Part shown: positions 1-9,383 of the stretch, piece by piece
Layout: each line of letters starts with the position of its first letter
Position numbering within the stretch: the stretch's first letter is position 1
NCBI RefSeq assembly: GCF_003664645.1
Contig: NZ_RCHC01000003.1
Span: forward strand, 186,001 to 250,000
Source: Acinetobacter chengduensis
GTDB taxonomy: Bacteria > Pseudomonadota > Gammaproteobacteria > Pseudomonadales > Moraxellaceae
Length of the DNA stretch: 64,000 nt
Reading direction: 5' to 3'
Program-made: the position numbers and the translations under genes
Notes under the pieces: generated by a model
Told to the model about the DNA's origin: nothing
Databases searched by the model: none
Seen by the model: the letters and a program-made list of their open reading frames with translations, nothing else

Positions 1-2
1 AT

Positions 3-272
3 GGTGTATATTTGCCTGCAATTGAACGTATATTTGCATTACATGCAGGTGAATCAGAAGCTGATTTTTATTCACGCACTCAATATCCACAAGAGATTGT
101 CGAGGCCTATACCCTTTTTGATCATGATATTGCAACTTTAATAGCAGCAGATAAATATAGTCGTCTGCATCAGCACAATACCGCTGTAAATACTGCCATT
201 TGGCCCTTAAATGATGCTGGACACAGCATTAATCTAAATGACTATCCTGCTCGCATTAAAGCAAAGATTTAA
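3..272 (+). CDS. C-terminal fragment of an unrecognised protein
   Basis: The open frame enters from the left edge and ends at a stop at 270-272, so only about the last 89 residues are visible. A TTG inside the frame at 12 could serve as a start, but the frame is open upstream of it, so I treat the gene as truncated by the window. The visible part is soluble, mixed alpha/beta in character, with no membrane segment and no catalytic motif that I recognise. A strong hairpin terminator follows at 291-315, which supports a real gene end here. Function unknown. Confidence 0.6.
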   Translation, partial: GVYLPAIERIFALHAGESEADFYSRTQYPQEIVEAYTLFDHDIATLIAADKYSRLHQHNTAVNTAIWPLNDAGHSINLNDYPARIKAKI

Positions 273-289
273 AAGCTATAAAAAATAAA

Positions 290-318
290 AAAGCTCAATA
301 TTGGCTATTGAGCTTTCA
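290..318. terminator. Bidirectional hairpin terminator
   Basis: A 10-bp perfect stem (AAGCTCAATA at 291-300, TATTGAGCTT at 306-315) with a 5-nt loop, flanked by an A-rich left side and T-rich right side. It lies between convergent genes (ends at 272 and 379), so it can serve both. Confidence 0.75.
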
Positions 319-378
319 AATTGCTTATCCACTAAATTGAATAACAAAAGTGATGCATGCAATCCACACAATATGGCT

Positions 379-1113
379 TTATGCTTTGGGCTGGAAATCC
401 GCAATATTCAATTCATTTAATTGACCACGCCAAATCCACTTTAGTTTGGACTCAAGGAATATATCCCCCTCAAACCACACGAATAGCCCTTCCATCATCT
501 TAGGCCACTCTTCACGTGTAATTCCATGCTTACCCGAAATAACCGCCAAAATAGCCGCTAAAATCGTGTCATGGCTCACCGCCAAGCTAAGACCCGAATG
601 ATTACTTGGATGTGTGTTGTATATTAATTCCAATACATCCACCACACCACTAATAGGATGTTTCATTCCCGGCAAAGCGTTATTCACAAAGCTATTGATA
701 AACCCCAAAGCACCTTGCTGTTTAAAGTACGGACCCGCTTGCTTGATATCTAAAACAAAACTACCTGGTTCTACCAATAAGCCTTGTTCAATAATTTCAA
801 TATGATGGGTATTTACAGCCACAGACTTGGCATCTGCACCCTGAATCATGAGCGCAGCTGTATCTACACAGCGCTGAATAGGACTGGAGATACAATGCTC
901 AATCACCCGATCCGTATTTTCAATTAAATACTCACCCCACGCTTCTGCTAAATCACGCCCTTGATTGGTCAATTGCAAATCATAACCTGCCAATCCCTGA
1001 CCTGTAACAACTTCACGAATCGAGTGTCGGGTAAATAAAGTCACAGGGGTTTTAGCATCAGGCAATAAATCCAACGCCTTAAACATACTAGGAGGAAGCA
1101 GATCTAGAGCCAT
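379..1113 (-). CDS. Histidine phosphatase superfamily protein
   Basis: A 244-residue cytoplasmic protein. The N-terminal TRHSIRE (around residue 28) is a variant of the RHG phosphohistidine motif (here RHS), SSPIQRCVDTA further on supplies the second arginine, and AVSHDT near residue 188 provides the second catalytic histidine. This arrangement is characteristic of phosphoglycerate-mutase/acid-phosphatase-like histidine phosphatases, which transfer phosphate through the first histidine. The substrate cannot be read from sequence. No signal peptide, so a cytoplasmic role is likely. It is followed upstream (53 bp away, same strand) by cysQ, with which it may be co-transcribed. Confidence 0.8.
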   Translation of the reverse strand: MALDLLPPSMFKALDLLPDAKTPVTLFTRHSIREVVTGQGLAGYDLQLTNQGRDLAEAWGEYLIENTDRVIEHCISSPIQRCVDTAALMIQGADAKSVAVNTHHIEIIEQGLLVEPGSFVLDIKQAGPYFKQQGALGFINSFVNNALPGMKHPISGVVDVLELIYNTHPSNHSGLSLAVSHDTILAAILAVISGKHGITREEWPKMMEGLFVWFEGDIFLESKLKWIWRGQLNELNIADFQPKA

Positions 1114-1166
1114 AACACATCAAATGTACAATCATTCGCATTACTATAGCATGAACAATTTTTAGC

Positions 1167-2015
1167 TCAATCGCTGTTCTGCATTAACTCAAGTGCCTGT
1201 AAAGCAAGTTTTTTCATATTGTCATCTTTAAATGCGATAAAACCACCATTTAACAAGGTCTCACGCTGATTATAAACAAATGCACGTCCTTTAAAATCGA
1301 CTAAGCCACCACCAATTCGTTCGATCAAACATTGACCTGCACTGGTATCCCATTCGCATGTCGGATGAAAGCGCGGGTAAATATCGACACGATCTTCTAA
1401 CATCATGCAAAATTTATACGCACTCCCCGCCTTAAATACCTCATAGTCGCTTAATTGCGACAATGCCTGCAAATATTCTGCATATTGGGGTTTACGTTGA
1501 CTACTTTGGCTTAACCCCACATGTATCTGCTCGGTTGTTTTGGCGGTGTAGGCACTCCACTGTTTGCTATCTATATTATATTTTAAAGGCATTCCTTGTT
1601 CTGGACAGACATACACATCACCTGTGCAAGGTATGGCCAAAATTGCAAAAACGGTATGTGCACCCGAAACCTTACTCAAATTAATGGTAAATTCAGGACG
1701 CTGATGCAAAAATTCTTTGGTGCCATCCAAAGGATCGAGTAACCAAAACTCTATCCATTGTCGGCGAAAATCTTGCTCACCTTCTTCAGATAAAATTGGC
1801 AAGTCTGATATCTGACTTAATTGCTCAAAAATATAAGCATTGACTCGATAATCTGCCTGCGTAACCGGCGATTGATCTGACTTATGAGCAATATTAAAGT
1901 CTCCTCCAACACAATACTGTCGATATTCTTCTCGCAAAATTTCGCATGCCTGTGTCACAATGGGCATCAACTGTAAGATTGTCGGGTCTTGCGGTGTTGC
2001 TGTAGTTTTAAACAT
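1167..2015 (-). CDS. cysQ: 3'(2'),5'-bisphosphate nucleotidase CysQ
   Basis: Member of the inositol-monophosphatase-like, lithium-sensitive, Mg-dependent phosphatase family, which removes the 3' phosphate of PAP (adenosine 3',5'-bisphosphate) left after sulfate activation and sulfotransfer. The metal-binding signatures are all visible: SEEGE, then LDPLDGTKEF, then a C-terminal WDTSAGQCLIE. I chose the ATG at 2015 (MFKTTATP...) over an in-frame ATG at 2054, because the longer version would overlap the divergent gene starting at 2030. Length (282 aa) is a little above the usual 246-270. Divergent from the HAD nucleotidase, with a 14-bp gap that leaves little room for two full promoters. Confidence 0.9.
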   Translation of the reverse strand: MFKTTATPQDPTILQLMPIVTQACEILREEYRQYCVGGDFNIAHKSDQSPVTQADYRVNAYIFEQLSQISDLPILSEEGEQDFRRQWIEFWLLDPLDGTKEFLHQRPEFTINLSKVSGAHTVFAILAIPCTGDVYVCPEQGMPLKYNIDSKQWSAYTAKTTEQIHVGLSQSSQRKPQYAEYLQALSQLSDYEVFKAGSAYKFCMMLEDRVDIYPRFHPTCEWDTSAGQCLIERIGGGLVDFKGRAFVYNQRETLLNGGFIAFKDDNMKKLALQALELMQNSD

Positions 2016-2029
2016 AGAATGCCTTATAT

Positions 2030-2716
2030 ATGTCAAATTATTCAGAAAAGCCAACGATCATTTTTGATATGGATGGCACACTCCTTGATCTCGCTTATGA
2101 TGATTTTATTTGGAATGAGCTTTTGCCCATTCGTTATGCCGAGCTACACCAATGTAGTCTTGAGCAAAGCACTCAAACTTTATTCAACTTTTATCAACAA
2201 CATAATCATACTCTAAAATGGTACTCATCTCGCTTTTGGACCTCACAAGTTGGCGTAGATGTACTCGCAATGCAAATTGAACAAAAGCACAAAGTCGCAA
2301 AACGCGAAGGTTGTATTGCATTACTTGAGTATTTAAAACAGCATCAATACCCCATCTGGCTTGCCACCAACGCAGATACCGCAGGTCTTGCATTCAAATT
2401 AGAAGAAACTGGTCTTGCAGATTATTTCGATGTAATCGTCAGTAGTGAAACACTCGGCCATGCCAAAGAATTTAATGAATTTTGGCAAGCTTTGCACAAA
2501 CACCACCATTTTGATCCAAAACATTGCTATTTTATAGACGACACTGAAAAAGTGCTCAACGGTGCGCAAGGCTATGGAATAGATGCTTTATATAGTATTC
2601 GCCAACCGTCTTCGCAAAAAGCACCGCGTGAAACCTTCAATTATCCAATGCTTGATGCATTAACAGATCTGATCCCTATTTTACAACACGCCGAGGAACT
2701 CAAAAAATATGCGTAA
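2030..2716 (+). CDS. yrfG: HAD-family GMP/IMP 5'-nucleotidase, YrfG-like
   Basis: A 228-residue HAD hydrolase with motif I DMDGT (residues 14-18, nucleophile Asp and acid/base Asp), motif II around LATNAD, a motif III lysine in HAKEF, and motif IV FIDDTE. The segment following motif I (LLDLAYDDFIWNELLP) and the later HTLKWY closely recall E. coli YrfG, a GMP/IMP nucleotidase; I assign on that recollected similarity. It overlaps the start of hslR by 8 bp, indicating translational coupling; yrfG and hslR are also neighbours in enterobacteria, which supports the call. Confidence 0.85.
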   Translation: MSNYSEKPTIIFDMDGTLLDLAYDDFIWNELLPIRYAELHQCSLEQSTQTLFNFYQQHNHTLKWYSSRFWTSQVGVDVLAMQIEQKHKVAKREGCIALLEYLKQHQYPIWLATNADTAGLAFKLEETGLADYFDVIVSSETLGHAKEFNEFWQALHKHHHFDPKHCYFIDDTEKVLNGAQGYGIDALYSIRQPSSQKAPRETFNYPMLDALTDLIPILQHAEELKKYA

Positions 2717-3155
2717 ATCAAATCTAGCCGAAGATGCGGTTGGAATGCGTATAGACAAATGGCTCTGGGCTGCACGTTTTTTTAAAACACGCTCTATTGC
2801 CAAACATGCGATTGAAGGTGGTAAAGTCCACCAAAATGGTGAGCGTGTAAAAGTGTCACGCGAAGTACGTGTAGGTATGGAGCTCACCATTCAACAAGGC
2901 ATTGAGAAAAAAACCGTTGTGGTGAAATCACTTTCCGACGTACGAGGCCCTGCACCCGTTGCTCAGCTCCTGTATGATGAAACCGAAGTGAGTTTAGCCA
3001 AACGGGAATTGCTAGCTTCACAAAGAAAGTTGCATAATCTAGCTCGACCAGATCACCGACCAAGCAAAAAAGACCGACGTGATATTGGGAAATTTAAAAA
3101 AGAAAATGATCAGATGTTTGACCAGCAATGGTCATATCATGATGATGTAGAATGA
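2709..3155 (+). CDS. hslR: Hsp15 ribosome-associated heat shock protein, S4 domain
   Basis: A 148-residue basic protein with an N-terminal S4 RNA-binding domain (MRIDKWLWAARFFKTRS at residues 13-29, then a GGKVHQNGERVK loop) and a lysine/arginine-rich C-terminal tail. In E. coli Hsp15 binds free 50S subunits carrying a nascent chain and helps recycle stalled ribosomes. Start ATG lies inside the end of the preceding gene, so the two are probably translated together. Length matches the family (about 133-150 aa). Confidence 0.9.
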   Translation: MRKSNLAEDAVGMRIDKWLWAARFFKTRSIAKHAIEGGKVHQNGERVKVSREVRVGMELTIQQGIEKKTVVVKSLSDVRGPAPVAQLLYDETEVSLAKRELLASQRKLHNLARPDHRPSKKDRRDIGKFKKENDQMFDQQWSYHDDVE

Positions 3156-3295
3156 CGCGTCACAATGTGTCGCACACACTGTAATGGCTATAGTTAATCA
3201 GGATGAATTCTGTCACTATATATTGGTGGAAAAGGTTTAAAGTACATACATCCACTTAAGTATATTGTTCAGTGACATCGTATTGAGGTTGTAAG

Positions 3296-4339
3296 ATGGA
3301 TGATAATAAAAGCAAAGCGTTAAACGCAGCTTTAAGCCAAATTGAAAAGCAATTCGGCAAAAATACAGTAATGCGCCTAGGCGACAATAACACACAAGCA
3401 GTTGAAGCAGTGTCTACTGGCTCACTCACGCTTGATATTGCACTGGGTATTGGTGGCTTACCAAAAGGCCGTATTATTGAAATTTATGGTCCTGAATCTT
3501 CAGGTAAAACCACCATGACATTGCAAGCGATTGCTGAATGTCAAAAAGCGGGTGGTACATGTGCATTTATCGATGCCGAGCACGCACTTGACCCTCAATA
3601 TGCGCGCAAACTTGGCGTAGATATTGACAACCTATTGGTTTCACAACCAGACAACGGCGAACAAGCACTTGAAATTGCAGACATGCTTGTCCGTTCTGGT
3701 GCAATTGATTTAATCGTAGTCGATTCTGTAGCAGCATTAACACCACGTGCTGAAATTGAAGGCGAAATGGGCGACTCGCACATGGGCCTACAAGCACGCT
3801 TAATGAGCCAAGCCCTACGTAAAATTACAGGTAATGCAAAACGCTCAAACTGTATGGTCATCTTCATTAACCAAATTCGTATGAAAATTGGTGTGATGTT
3901 TGGTAGCCCAGAAACTACAACTGGTGGTAATGCATTAAAATTCTATGCATCTGTACGTTTGGACATCCGTCGTATTGGCCAAGTGAAAGAAGGTGATGAA
4001 ATCATCGGTTCTGAAACTAAAGTCAAAGTCGTTAAAAACAAAATGGCGCCTCCTTTCCGTGAAGCACTATTCCAAATTTTGTATGGTAAAGGTGTTAACC
4101 ACCTTGGTGAATTGATTGATCTTGCAGTTCAACAAGACATCGTGCATAAAGCAGGTGCTTGGTACTCGTACCAAGGTGACAAGATTGGTCAAGGTAAAAA
4201 CAATACCATCCGCCATCTTGAAGAACACCCAGAATTGGCTCAAACCATTGAAAAACTCATTCGTGAGCAGCTTCTGACTACAGGTACACCTGTAGCGGAA
4301 GACAAAGATGAAGAAGAACCAGATTTTCTAGATGCCTAA
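3296..4339 (+). CDS. recA: Recombinase RecA
   Basis: DNA-dependent ATPase that catalyses strand exchange in homologous recombination and activates SOS-type responses. Walker A GPESSGKT is at residues 65-72, and the L1/L2 loop regions (e.g. [19 protein letters not shown]) and the acidic C-terminal tail ([13 protein letters not shown]) are clear. 347 residues is the usual length. The start is supported by GAGG seven bases upstream of the ATG. I did not see an E. coli-type LexA box (CTG-N10-CAG) that I would trust in the 140-bp upstream gap, in keeping with the atypical, LexA-less DNA damage response known for Acinetobacter. Confidence 0.99.
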   Translation: MDDNKSKALNAALSQIEKQFGKNTVMRLGDNNTQAVEAVSTGSLTLDIALGIGGLPKGRIIEIYGPESSGKTTMTLQAIAECQKAGGTCAFIDAEHALDPQYARKLGVDIDNLLVSQPDNGEQALEIADMLVRSGAIDLIVVDSVAALTPRAEIEGEMGDSHMGLQARLMSQALRKITGNAKRSNCMVIFINQIRMKIGVMFGSPETTTGGNALKFYASVRLDIRRIGQVKEGDEIIGSETKVKVVKNKMAPPFREALFQILYGKGVNHLGELIDLAVQQDIVHKAGAWYSYQGDKIGQGKNNTIRHLEEHPELAQTIEKLIREQLLTTGTPVAEDKDEEEPDFLDA

Positions 4340-4364
4340 TCGCATTTAAATCAGGTTAAACTAT

Positions 4365-4387
4365 AAAACGCCCCTCGGGGCGTTTTT
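4365..4387 (+). terminator. recA intrinsic terminator
   Basis: Stem AAAACGCCCC / GGGGCG followed by TTTTT, 25 bp after the recA stop. Separates recA from recX transcription at least partly. Confidence 0.85.
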
Positions 4388-4416
4388 CATGTGTTCAGTG
4401 ATATGCCACTTTTGAT

Positions 4417-5040
4417 ATGAACAATCCAAAATTTCCCAAACTTCTCGATTATGAAGCGCTCAAACAACAGTTTGGCGAGGACGAACCCCCTAGTACAATT
4501 CAAAATGAGCTCACAAAGACAGATAACCTGTCATTTGAATCAGAAGATAGCTTGTTTGCAGACCCGGTAAAGGAAACTAAGCCTAGACTAAAAGGCACAC
4601 GCTTACGCTCCTACGCCTTTGCTGTGCTTACACGTAAAGAGTTTTCCAAAGCCGAATTAATTGAAAAGCTTGCACTATATGCAGAAAATCGAAATGAAGT
4701 CATTACACTTGTAGATGAGCTATCACGTGAAAACTACCAAAGTGATCAACGTGTCGCTGAGATGATGCTTTCAAGCCAAATGCGCAAAGGCAAAGGCCCA
4801 AATCAAATTAAAATGAAATTAAAAAATAAAAAGGTCGATCATCAACTCATACAAGACGAACTTAAAGAAACCGATTGGGCACAACAAGCTTATGAACTAA
4901 AAGTAAAAAAATATGGTACAGACGTCGCAACAGATCAAAAGCTAAAAGCAAAGCAAATTCGATTCTTAATGTATCGTGGTTTTGAAATGGATGCGATTAT
5001 GAAGGCAATTAAACGTAAATCAGATGCAGACTTTGATTAA
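4417..5040 (+). CDS. recX: Regulatory protein RecX
   Basis: RecX binds RecA filaments and limits their extension and ATPase activity. The helical RecX repeats are visible from about residue 60 on (RLRSYAFAVLTRKEFSKAEL, then DELSRENYQSDQRVAEM, and a C-terminal RFLMYRGFEMDAI). The protein is 207 residues, longer than the common 140-170, owing to a roughly 55-residue acidic, apparently disordered N-terminal extension. Location directly after recA fits. A terminator between them suggests recX is expressed at a lower level by read-through. Confidence 0.9.
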   Translation: MNNPKFPKLLDYEALKQQFGEDEPPSTIQNELTKTDNLSFESEDSLFADPVKETKPRLKGTRLRSYAFAVLTRKEFSKAELIEKLALYAENRNEVITLVDELSRENYQSDQRVAEMMLSSQMRKGKGPNQIKMKLKNKKVDHQLIQDELKETDWAQQAYELKVKKYGTDVATDQKLKAKQIRFLMYRGFEMDAIMKAIKRKSDADFD

Positions 5041-5097
5041 AAAGAAATTTAGACAATAAAAGAGAAGATTGAATTTTTATAATCATAAAATAAACTG

Positions 5098-5213
<116 letters not shown>

Positions 5214-5222
5214 CAAGAACAG

Positions 5223-5250
5223 AGTATAGAGATTTTTATTAAACTTGCAA
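5223..5250 (-). promoter_or_regulatory. sigma70 promoter of ffs
   Basis: On the minus strand, -35 TTGCAA (5245-5250), a 16-bp spacer and -10 TATACT (5223-5228). The predicted start falls about 7-10 bases further on, at the 5' end of the SRP RNA. Confidence 0.8.
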
Positions 5251-5495
5251 GCACTCTGTCATAAATTCGCTAAACCATTTATTCGTTTGATTATTTTTAA
5301 ATCAAAATCAAGTTTTTTTATAAATATACTCTCTTCATCATGATGAATTTTATTTACCTTTCATCACAACAAGCATGAAAATGCGTATTGCATTTAATCG
5401 AGTTGGCGTTTTTAATGTGTCTATTGAAAATCAATATGATGCCTGACTCAACTGAAGTTCAGCAGGTAATGAAAAGACTATATGGAACTTAAATT

Positions 5496-6401
5496 ATGTT
5501 AAAAAAACATGCGCTCGGCACACTGCTTCTTTGCTGCACCGCACCCGTTTTTGCCAATATTCCAATTGAATCACGGGGTTTAAGCCAAAATTCGGCGAGT
5601 TACGCACCCAATAACACCCAAGCAGCGATTTCAACAGGCTCAGGTGAAACGGTAACTACCAATCTAAATTGGCAACTCATGCAAAAAAATCAACAGCTTG
5701 AAAATGATATTCGTACTTTACGCGGTAAAATTGAAGAGCATGACAACGAAATTGAAAAACTCAAAAATGAATTAAATAACCGTTATGCTGATTTGGATCA
5801 ACGCTTAGAAACATTACAACAAAAAGTAGAGCCTTCTGAAGAAAGTACTACGCCCGAGGAGGATAACCAACAAGGTACTGCACCCAGCACCAACAACAGC
5901 ACCTTAAAAGCAGCACCAGTGACCAATACACCAAGCCCTGCCCCAACAATTAAAACATCGTCTGTTGTTGTTCCTGCAAAACCAACCACAGCACAAGTTG
6001 CAACAGCCAAGAGCACTGTACCTGTTGTAAAGTCAGATGAGTTAGATAAAGCCGCTTATACCGTAGCATTAGATGCATATAAACAAGGCGGTGCTAAAAA
6101 AGCGATTGCGCCAATGCAAAACTTTATCAAAAACAATCCAAACAGCGTGTATATCAGCAATGCACATTTTTGGCTGGCCGAATTTAATGTGGCAATAGAA
6201 CCTTCTAATTTTGCTGAGGCCAAGCGCAACTACACCATAGTGGCAAACCAATACCCAAATTCAGCACGTGCCTCTAGAGCACTGTATCAACTATATAGTA
6301 TTGCAAAAGATGTAGATCACAATACAGCACAAGCAACGCAGTACAAGCAAAAGTTACTCAAGACCTACCCTCAGTCTGAAGAAGCCAAATACTTTAAATA
6401 A
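5496..6401 (+). CDS. Periplasmic CpoB/YbgF-like coiled-coil TPR protein
   Basis: A 301-residue exported protein: signal peptide (residues 1-20, cleavage after PVFA), a heptad-type coiled coil at about 55-110, a T/P/A-rich linker at about 110-170, then a C-terminal tetratricopeptide region (AAYTVALDAYKQGGAKKAI, FWLAEFNV, SEEAKYFK). That order is the CpoB/YbgF layout, a partner of TolA that coordinates outer-membrane constriction with PBP1b peptidoglycan synthesis. No tol-pal genes flank it here, so it could instead be a paralogue of the tol-linked copy; I therefore withhold a symbol. Confidence 0.75.
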   Translation: MLKKHALGTLLLCCTAPVFANIPIESRGLSQNSASYAPNNTQAAISTGSGETVTTNLNWQLMQKNQQLENDIRTLRGKIEEHDNEIEKLKNELNNRYADLDQRLETLQQKVEPSEESTTPEEDNQQGTAPSTNNSTLKAAPVTNTPSPAPTIKTSSVVVPAKPTTAQVATAKSTVPVVKSDELDKAAYTVALDAYKQGGAKKAIAPMQNFIKNNPNSVYISNAHFWLAEFNVAIEPSNFAEAKRNYTIVANQYPNSARASRALYQLYSIAKDVDHNTAQATQYKQKLLKTYPQSEEAKYFK

Positions 6402-6452
6402 TTAGGACGATGTAGCAGATCTAGCACTTTATATTTTTGTAATGCGTCCATA

Positions 6453-6482
6453 AAAAAGACCGCCACAAGGCGGTCTTTTTTT
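6453..6482. terminator. Bidirectional terminator between cpoB-like gene and lpxA
   Basis: Stem AAAAAGACCGCC / GGCGGTCTTTTT with loop ACAA, A-tract left and T-tract right, between convergent genes. Confidence 0.9.
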
Positions 6483-6492
6483 GCGTTAAAGC

Positions 6493-7281
6493 TTAACGTG
6501 TAATACCACGTTTTGATTGTTCTAATGAATCAATCAACAATTGCGCTTCAGACACTTCAGGCAAAATATCTGCACGAATTTTATCTAAGGCTTCTTGTGT
6601 CGTTAGACCTGATTTATAAATCAGTTTAAAAGCATCACGAAGACCTTGAATCACATTCTTCGACCAACCCTTACGACGCATGCCTTCAATATTCATTGCA
6701 AATGCATGTGCAGGATTTCCTGATACCATGACATAAGCAGGCACATCTTTTAAGATTAACGATGCACCACCAATCATGCTAAAAGAATCAATTTTACAGA
6801 ATTGGTGAATCCCTGAGTTTCCACCAATCACCACATAATTACCGACATGCACGTGCCCAGCAACACCCACGTTATTTGCAAAGATATTGTGATCACCGAC
6901 CACACAATCATGTGCAATATGCGTATTTACCATTAACAGGTTGTGACTACCCACTTTCGTCAAACTCTGGTCTTGAACTGTGCCACGATGCAAGCTGCAA
7001 TGCTCACGAATCGAGTTATGGTCACCAATTTCCAACCAAGTTTCTTCCCCTGCATATTTTAAGTCCTGACAGACTTCTCCAACACTTGCGAATTGGAAAA
7101 TTTCATTGTATTCACCAATACGAGTATAACCACCAATCACAACATGTGAATGCAATTGGGTACCCGCACCAATTGTGACATTTGGACCAATAATACAATA
7201 AGGGCCAATTTTCACATCTGGAGCAATGACTGCTGATGAGTCAATAATAGCGGTGGGATGAATGAATTCGTTATTACTCAT
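6493..7281 (-). CDS. lpxA: UDP-N-acetylglucosamine acyltransferase LpxA
   Basis: First enzyme of lipid A synthesis: transfers a 3-hydroxyacyl chain from ACP to the 3-OH of UDP-GlcNAc in the cytoplasm. The N-terminal two thirds is a left-handed beta-helix of hexapeptide repeats (IHPTAIIDSSAVIAPDVKIG onward), with the catalytic histidine region NTHIAHDC; the C-terminal third is helical. 262 residues is the normal length. I take ATG at 7281, whose codon overlaps the fabZ stop (ATGA), rather than an upstream in-frame ATG at 7356 lying inside fabZ. It is the last gene of the envelope cluster; lpxB does not follow. Confidence 0.97.
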   Translation of the reverse strand: MSNNEFIHPTAIIDSSAVIAPDVKIGPYCIIGPNVTIGAGTQLHSHVVIGGYTRIGEYNEIFQFASVGEVCQDLKYAGEETWLEIGDHNSIREHCSLHRGTVQDQSLTKVGSHNLLMVNTHIAHDCVVGDHNIFANNVGVAGHVHVGNYVVIGGNSGIHQFCKIDSFSMIGGASLILKDVPAYVMVSGNPAHAFAMNIEGMRRKGWSKNVIQGLRDAFKLIYKSGLTTQEALDKIRADILPEVSEAQLLIDSLEQSKRGITR

Positions 7282-7763
7282 GCTTGCTCTATTTTCTGAT
7301 GCGAAATCATAATTTCCGCAGTTGCTGCGACTATGCCATCCACAGTAGCAATACAATTATATTTGTAAATACCACGTTTTTGCATGACAAGTTCAGATTT
7401 TAACACCAATTGATCGCCTGGAACGACTGGCTTTTTAAAACGAACTTTCTCGGCACCAGCAAATAAAAATAGATTACCTGGTGTTGGCACTTTATTATTC
7501 ATTACGAAGCCAAGAATACCTGAAATTTGCGCCATTGCTTCAACAATTAACACACCCGGCATAATCGGAAATTCTGGGAAATGTCCCTGTAAAAACTCTT
7601 CATTGATTGAAACGTTTTTATAACCAACAATGCTATTTTCAGTGATATCAGTAACACGATCAACCAACAAAAATGGATAGCGGTGTGGAAGATATTCACG
7701 AATTTTTTGTGCACTCATTGGCAACTCAGGTTTCGTGAATGCAGGTGTATTCGACTCAGTCAT
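7278..7763 (-). CDS. fabZ: 3-hydroxyacyl-ACP dehydratase FabZ
   Basis: Hot-dog-fold dehydratase of type II fatty acid synthesis. Active-site histidine and glutamate are in HFPEFPIMPGVLIVEAMAQ; upstream LPHRYPFLLVDRV is the family N-terminal signature. FabZ and LpxA compete for the same 3-hydroxyacyl-ACP pool, which is why they sit together. I chose ATG 7763 (MTESNTP); ATG 7766 directly before it is equally possible, while an in-frame start at 7826 would run into lpxD. The stop overlaps the lpxA start codon by ATGA. Confidence 0.96.
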   Translation of the reverse strand: MTESNTPAFTKPELPMSAQKIREYLPHRYPFLLVDRVTDITENSIVGYKNVSINEEFLQGHFPEFPIMPGVLIVEAMAQISGILGFVMNNKVPTPGNLFLFAGAEKVRFKKPVVPGDQLVLKSELVMQKRGIYKYNCIATVDGIVAATAEIMISHQKIEQA

Positions 7764-7767
7764 CATA

Positions 7768-8841
7768 TTATTTACGCAGTTTAAAAGTTGATTCAAGGGA
7801 CTCAATTTGAGCTTGCATATGATCAAGTCGTTTGACCAGCTGGGTCAATGGCACATCTGCTAATTGTCTCATACGAACAACTGTGCGTTTCCATTTCTGA
7901 TTTTCAAACAATGCCGTACCAGAAGAATACTTTCCAGCTTCAGAAATATTATTTGTCACCATTGACATTCCTGTCAAAGTCACATTATCCGCAATTTTAA
8001 GGTGCCCTGAGACTGCACTAGCACCACCAATGATACAATTTTTGCCAATGGTTGTGCTACCTGCGATTGCAATATTTGCAGCCAAGGCTGAATGTGCGCC
8101 TATATGAACATTATGTGCGATTTGCACAAGGTTATCGATAATGACACCTTCTTCCAAAATTGTGTCATCCATTGCGCCACGGTCAACACTACAATTTGAA
8201 CCAATACGAACGTCATTTGCGATACGCACTGAACCTAATTGTGCAATTCGGTTCCACTTTCCTTGATAAGGAGCAAAGCCGAAACCTTCACTACCAATCA
8301 CAGTATTGGCATGAATACGAACACGATCACCCAACTTACATCCACCCATTAAGGTCACATGTGATTCAATCAAACAATCACTGCCGACTTCAACATCATC
8401 ATCTAAAGTCGCATGGGCATGAATAACTGTATGTTCACCCACTACACAATGCTCACCAATCACAACGTAATGACCAATGTAAGCAGAGTCAGCGATCATG
8501 GCAGATGGATGGATTTGTGCTGTCGCCTCAATACCCGATTTGGTGTTCTTTTTTTCAAACACATGGGTCAGTATGGCAAAAGCTAAATATGGATTAGCCA
8601 CAACAATGAAATTTTGCTGGGCTGAATTAAGATGTGCTTTCAGTTCTGCCGTGACAATGAGTGCGCCGGCTTGAGATTGATTGGCTTGATCAAGATATTT
8701 GTCCGCATTTACAAATGCGATATGCTCTGGCTGTGCATGCTCAAGGCTGGCCAAGCCTTTGAGTCGTAAATCTGCATTACCAACAGCTTCGCCCTGCACG
8801 AGGCCGGCGAGCTGTTTTAAACTTAACTGTTCAGGATTCAT
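7768..8841 (-). CDS. lpxD: UDP-3-O-(3-hydroxyacyl)glucosamine N-acyltransferase LpxD
   Basis: Third step of lipid A synthesis, adding the second 3-hydroxyacyl chain to the 2-amine. The 357-residue protein has an N-terminal uridine-binding domain (residues about 1-100), a long hexapeptide beta-helix (about 105-310) with the catalytic histidine in QIAHNVHIG, and a C-terminal helix. It lies 3 bp after the skp-like gene and a few bases before fabZ. Confidence 0.97.
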   Translation of the reverse strand: MNPEQLSLKQLAGLVQGEAVGNADLRLKGLASLEHAQPEHIAFVNADKYLDQANQSQAGALIVTAELKAHLNSAQQNFIVVANPYLAFAILTHVFEKKNTKSGIEATAQIHPSAMIADSAYIGHYVVIGEHCVVGEHTVIHAHATLDDDVEVGSDCLIESHVTLMGGCKLGDRVRIHANTVIGSEGFGFAPYQGKWNRIAQLGSVRIANDVRIGSNCSVDRGAMDDTILEEGVIIDNLVQIAHNVHIGAHSALAANIAIAGSTTIGKNCIIGGASAVSGHLKIADNVTLTGMSMVTNNISEAGKYSSGTALFENQKWKRTVVRMRQLADVPLTQLVKRLDHMQAQIESLESTFKLRK

Positions 8842-8844
8842 CGA

Positions 8845-9345
8845 TTACTTAATTGCATTAACCTTTTGAATCATTTTATCAGTTAAATCATACTTAGCGT
8901 CATAAGCCAACGCTGAATTTTTATTCAAAACCACGTCCAGATTATTTTCCTTTCGTAATTGTTCAGCTGCTTGCTTAATTCTTGAGTCCATCACTTGGTT
9001 AATCGATTGAATATTCGACTGCACCGTAGCCTGAACTTTTTGCTGCAGAGTATTTAAAGTGCTTAACTTCGTTTGATATTGCTGAGCAAGTTTCTGCTTT
9101 TCAGCATCCGACAATTTATTTGCACTTTGCTGTGCTTTTAATTGCATTGCTTCAAGCTCTTTGCTCAGATTCTCAATTTGTGTGGTTTGAGGCTTAATTT
9201 GTTGTTGAAAAGACATATTTTGCTGTTTCAAATATGCACTTTGCTCAACAATACGCTCTAGATCGACCACGCCATATCCCGCAGCATGTACAACCGTAGA
9301 ACCCAACACACTCAGAGCAAACAAACTTTTGACGATTATTTTCAT
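8845..9345 (-). CDS. skp: OmpH/Skp-family periplasmic chaperone
   Basis: A 166-residue exported protein: signal peptide of about 21 residues ending VVHA, then VVDLERIVEQS and a long helical coiled-coil region, typical of Skp/OmpH, whose trimers hold unfolded outer-membrane proteins in the periplasm between SecYEG and BAM. Position directly downstream of bamA and upstream of lpxD matches the conserved gammaproteobacterial order. Confidence 0.92.
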   Translation of the reverse strand: MKIIVKSLFALSVLGSTVVHAAGYGVVDLERIVEQSAYLKQQNMSFQQQIKPQTTQIENLSKELEAMQLKAQQSANKLSDAEKQKLAQQYQTKLSTLNTLQQKVQATVQSNIQSINQVMDSRIKQAAEQLRKENNLDVVLNKNSALAYDAKYDLTDKMIQKVNAIK

Positions 9346-9383
9346 TTTAAGGTTCCATCACTGATGCCGAAAATGGACCGTAC

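Noticed and set aside
3156..3295. LexA-type SOS box in front of recA
   Set aside because: No CTG-N10-CAG palindrome convincingly placed; short TGTG/CACA symmetry is too weak to call.
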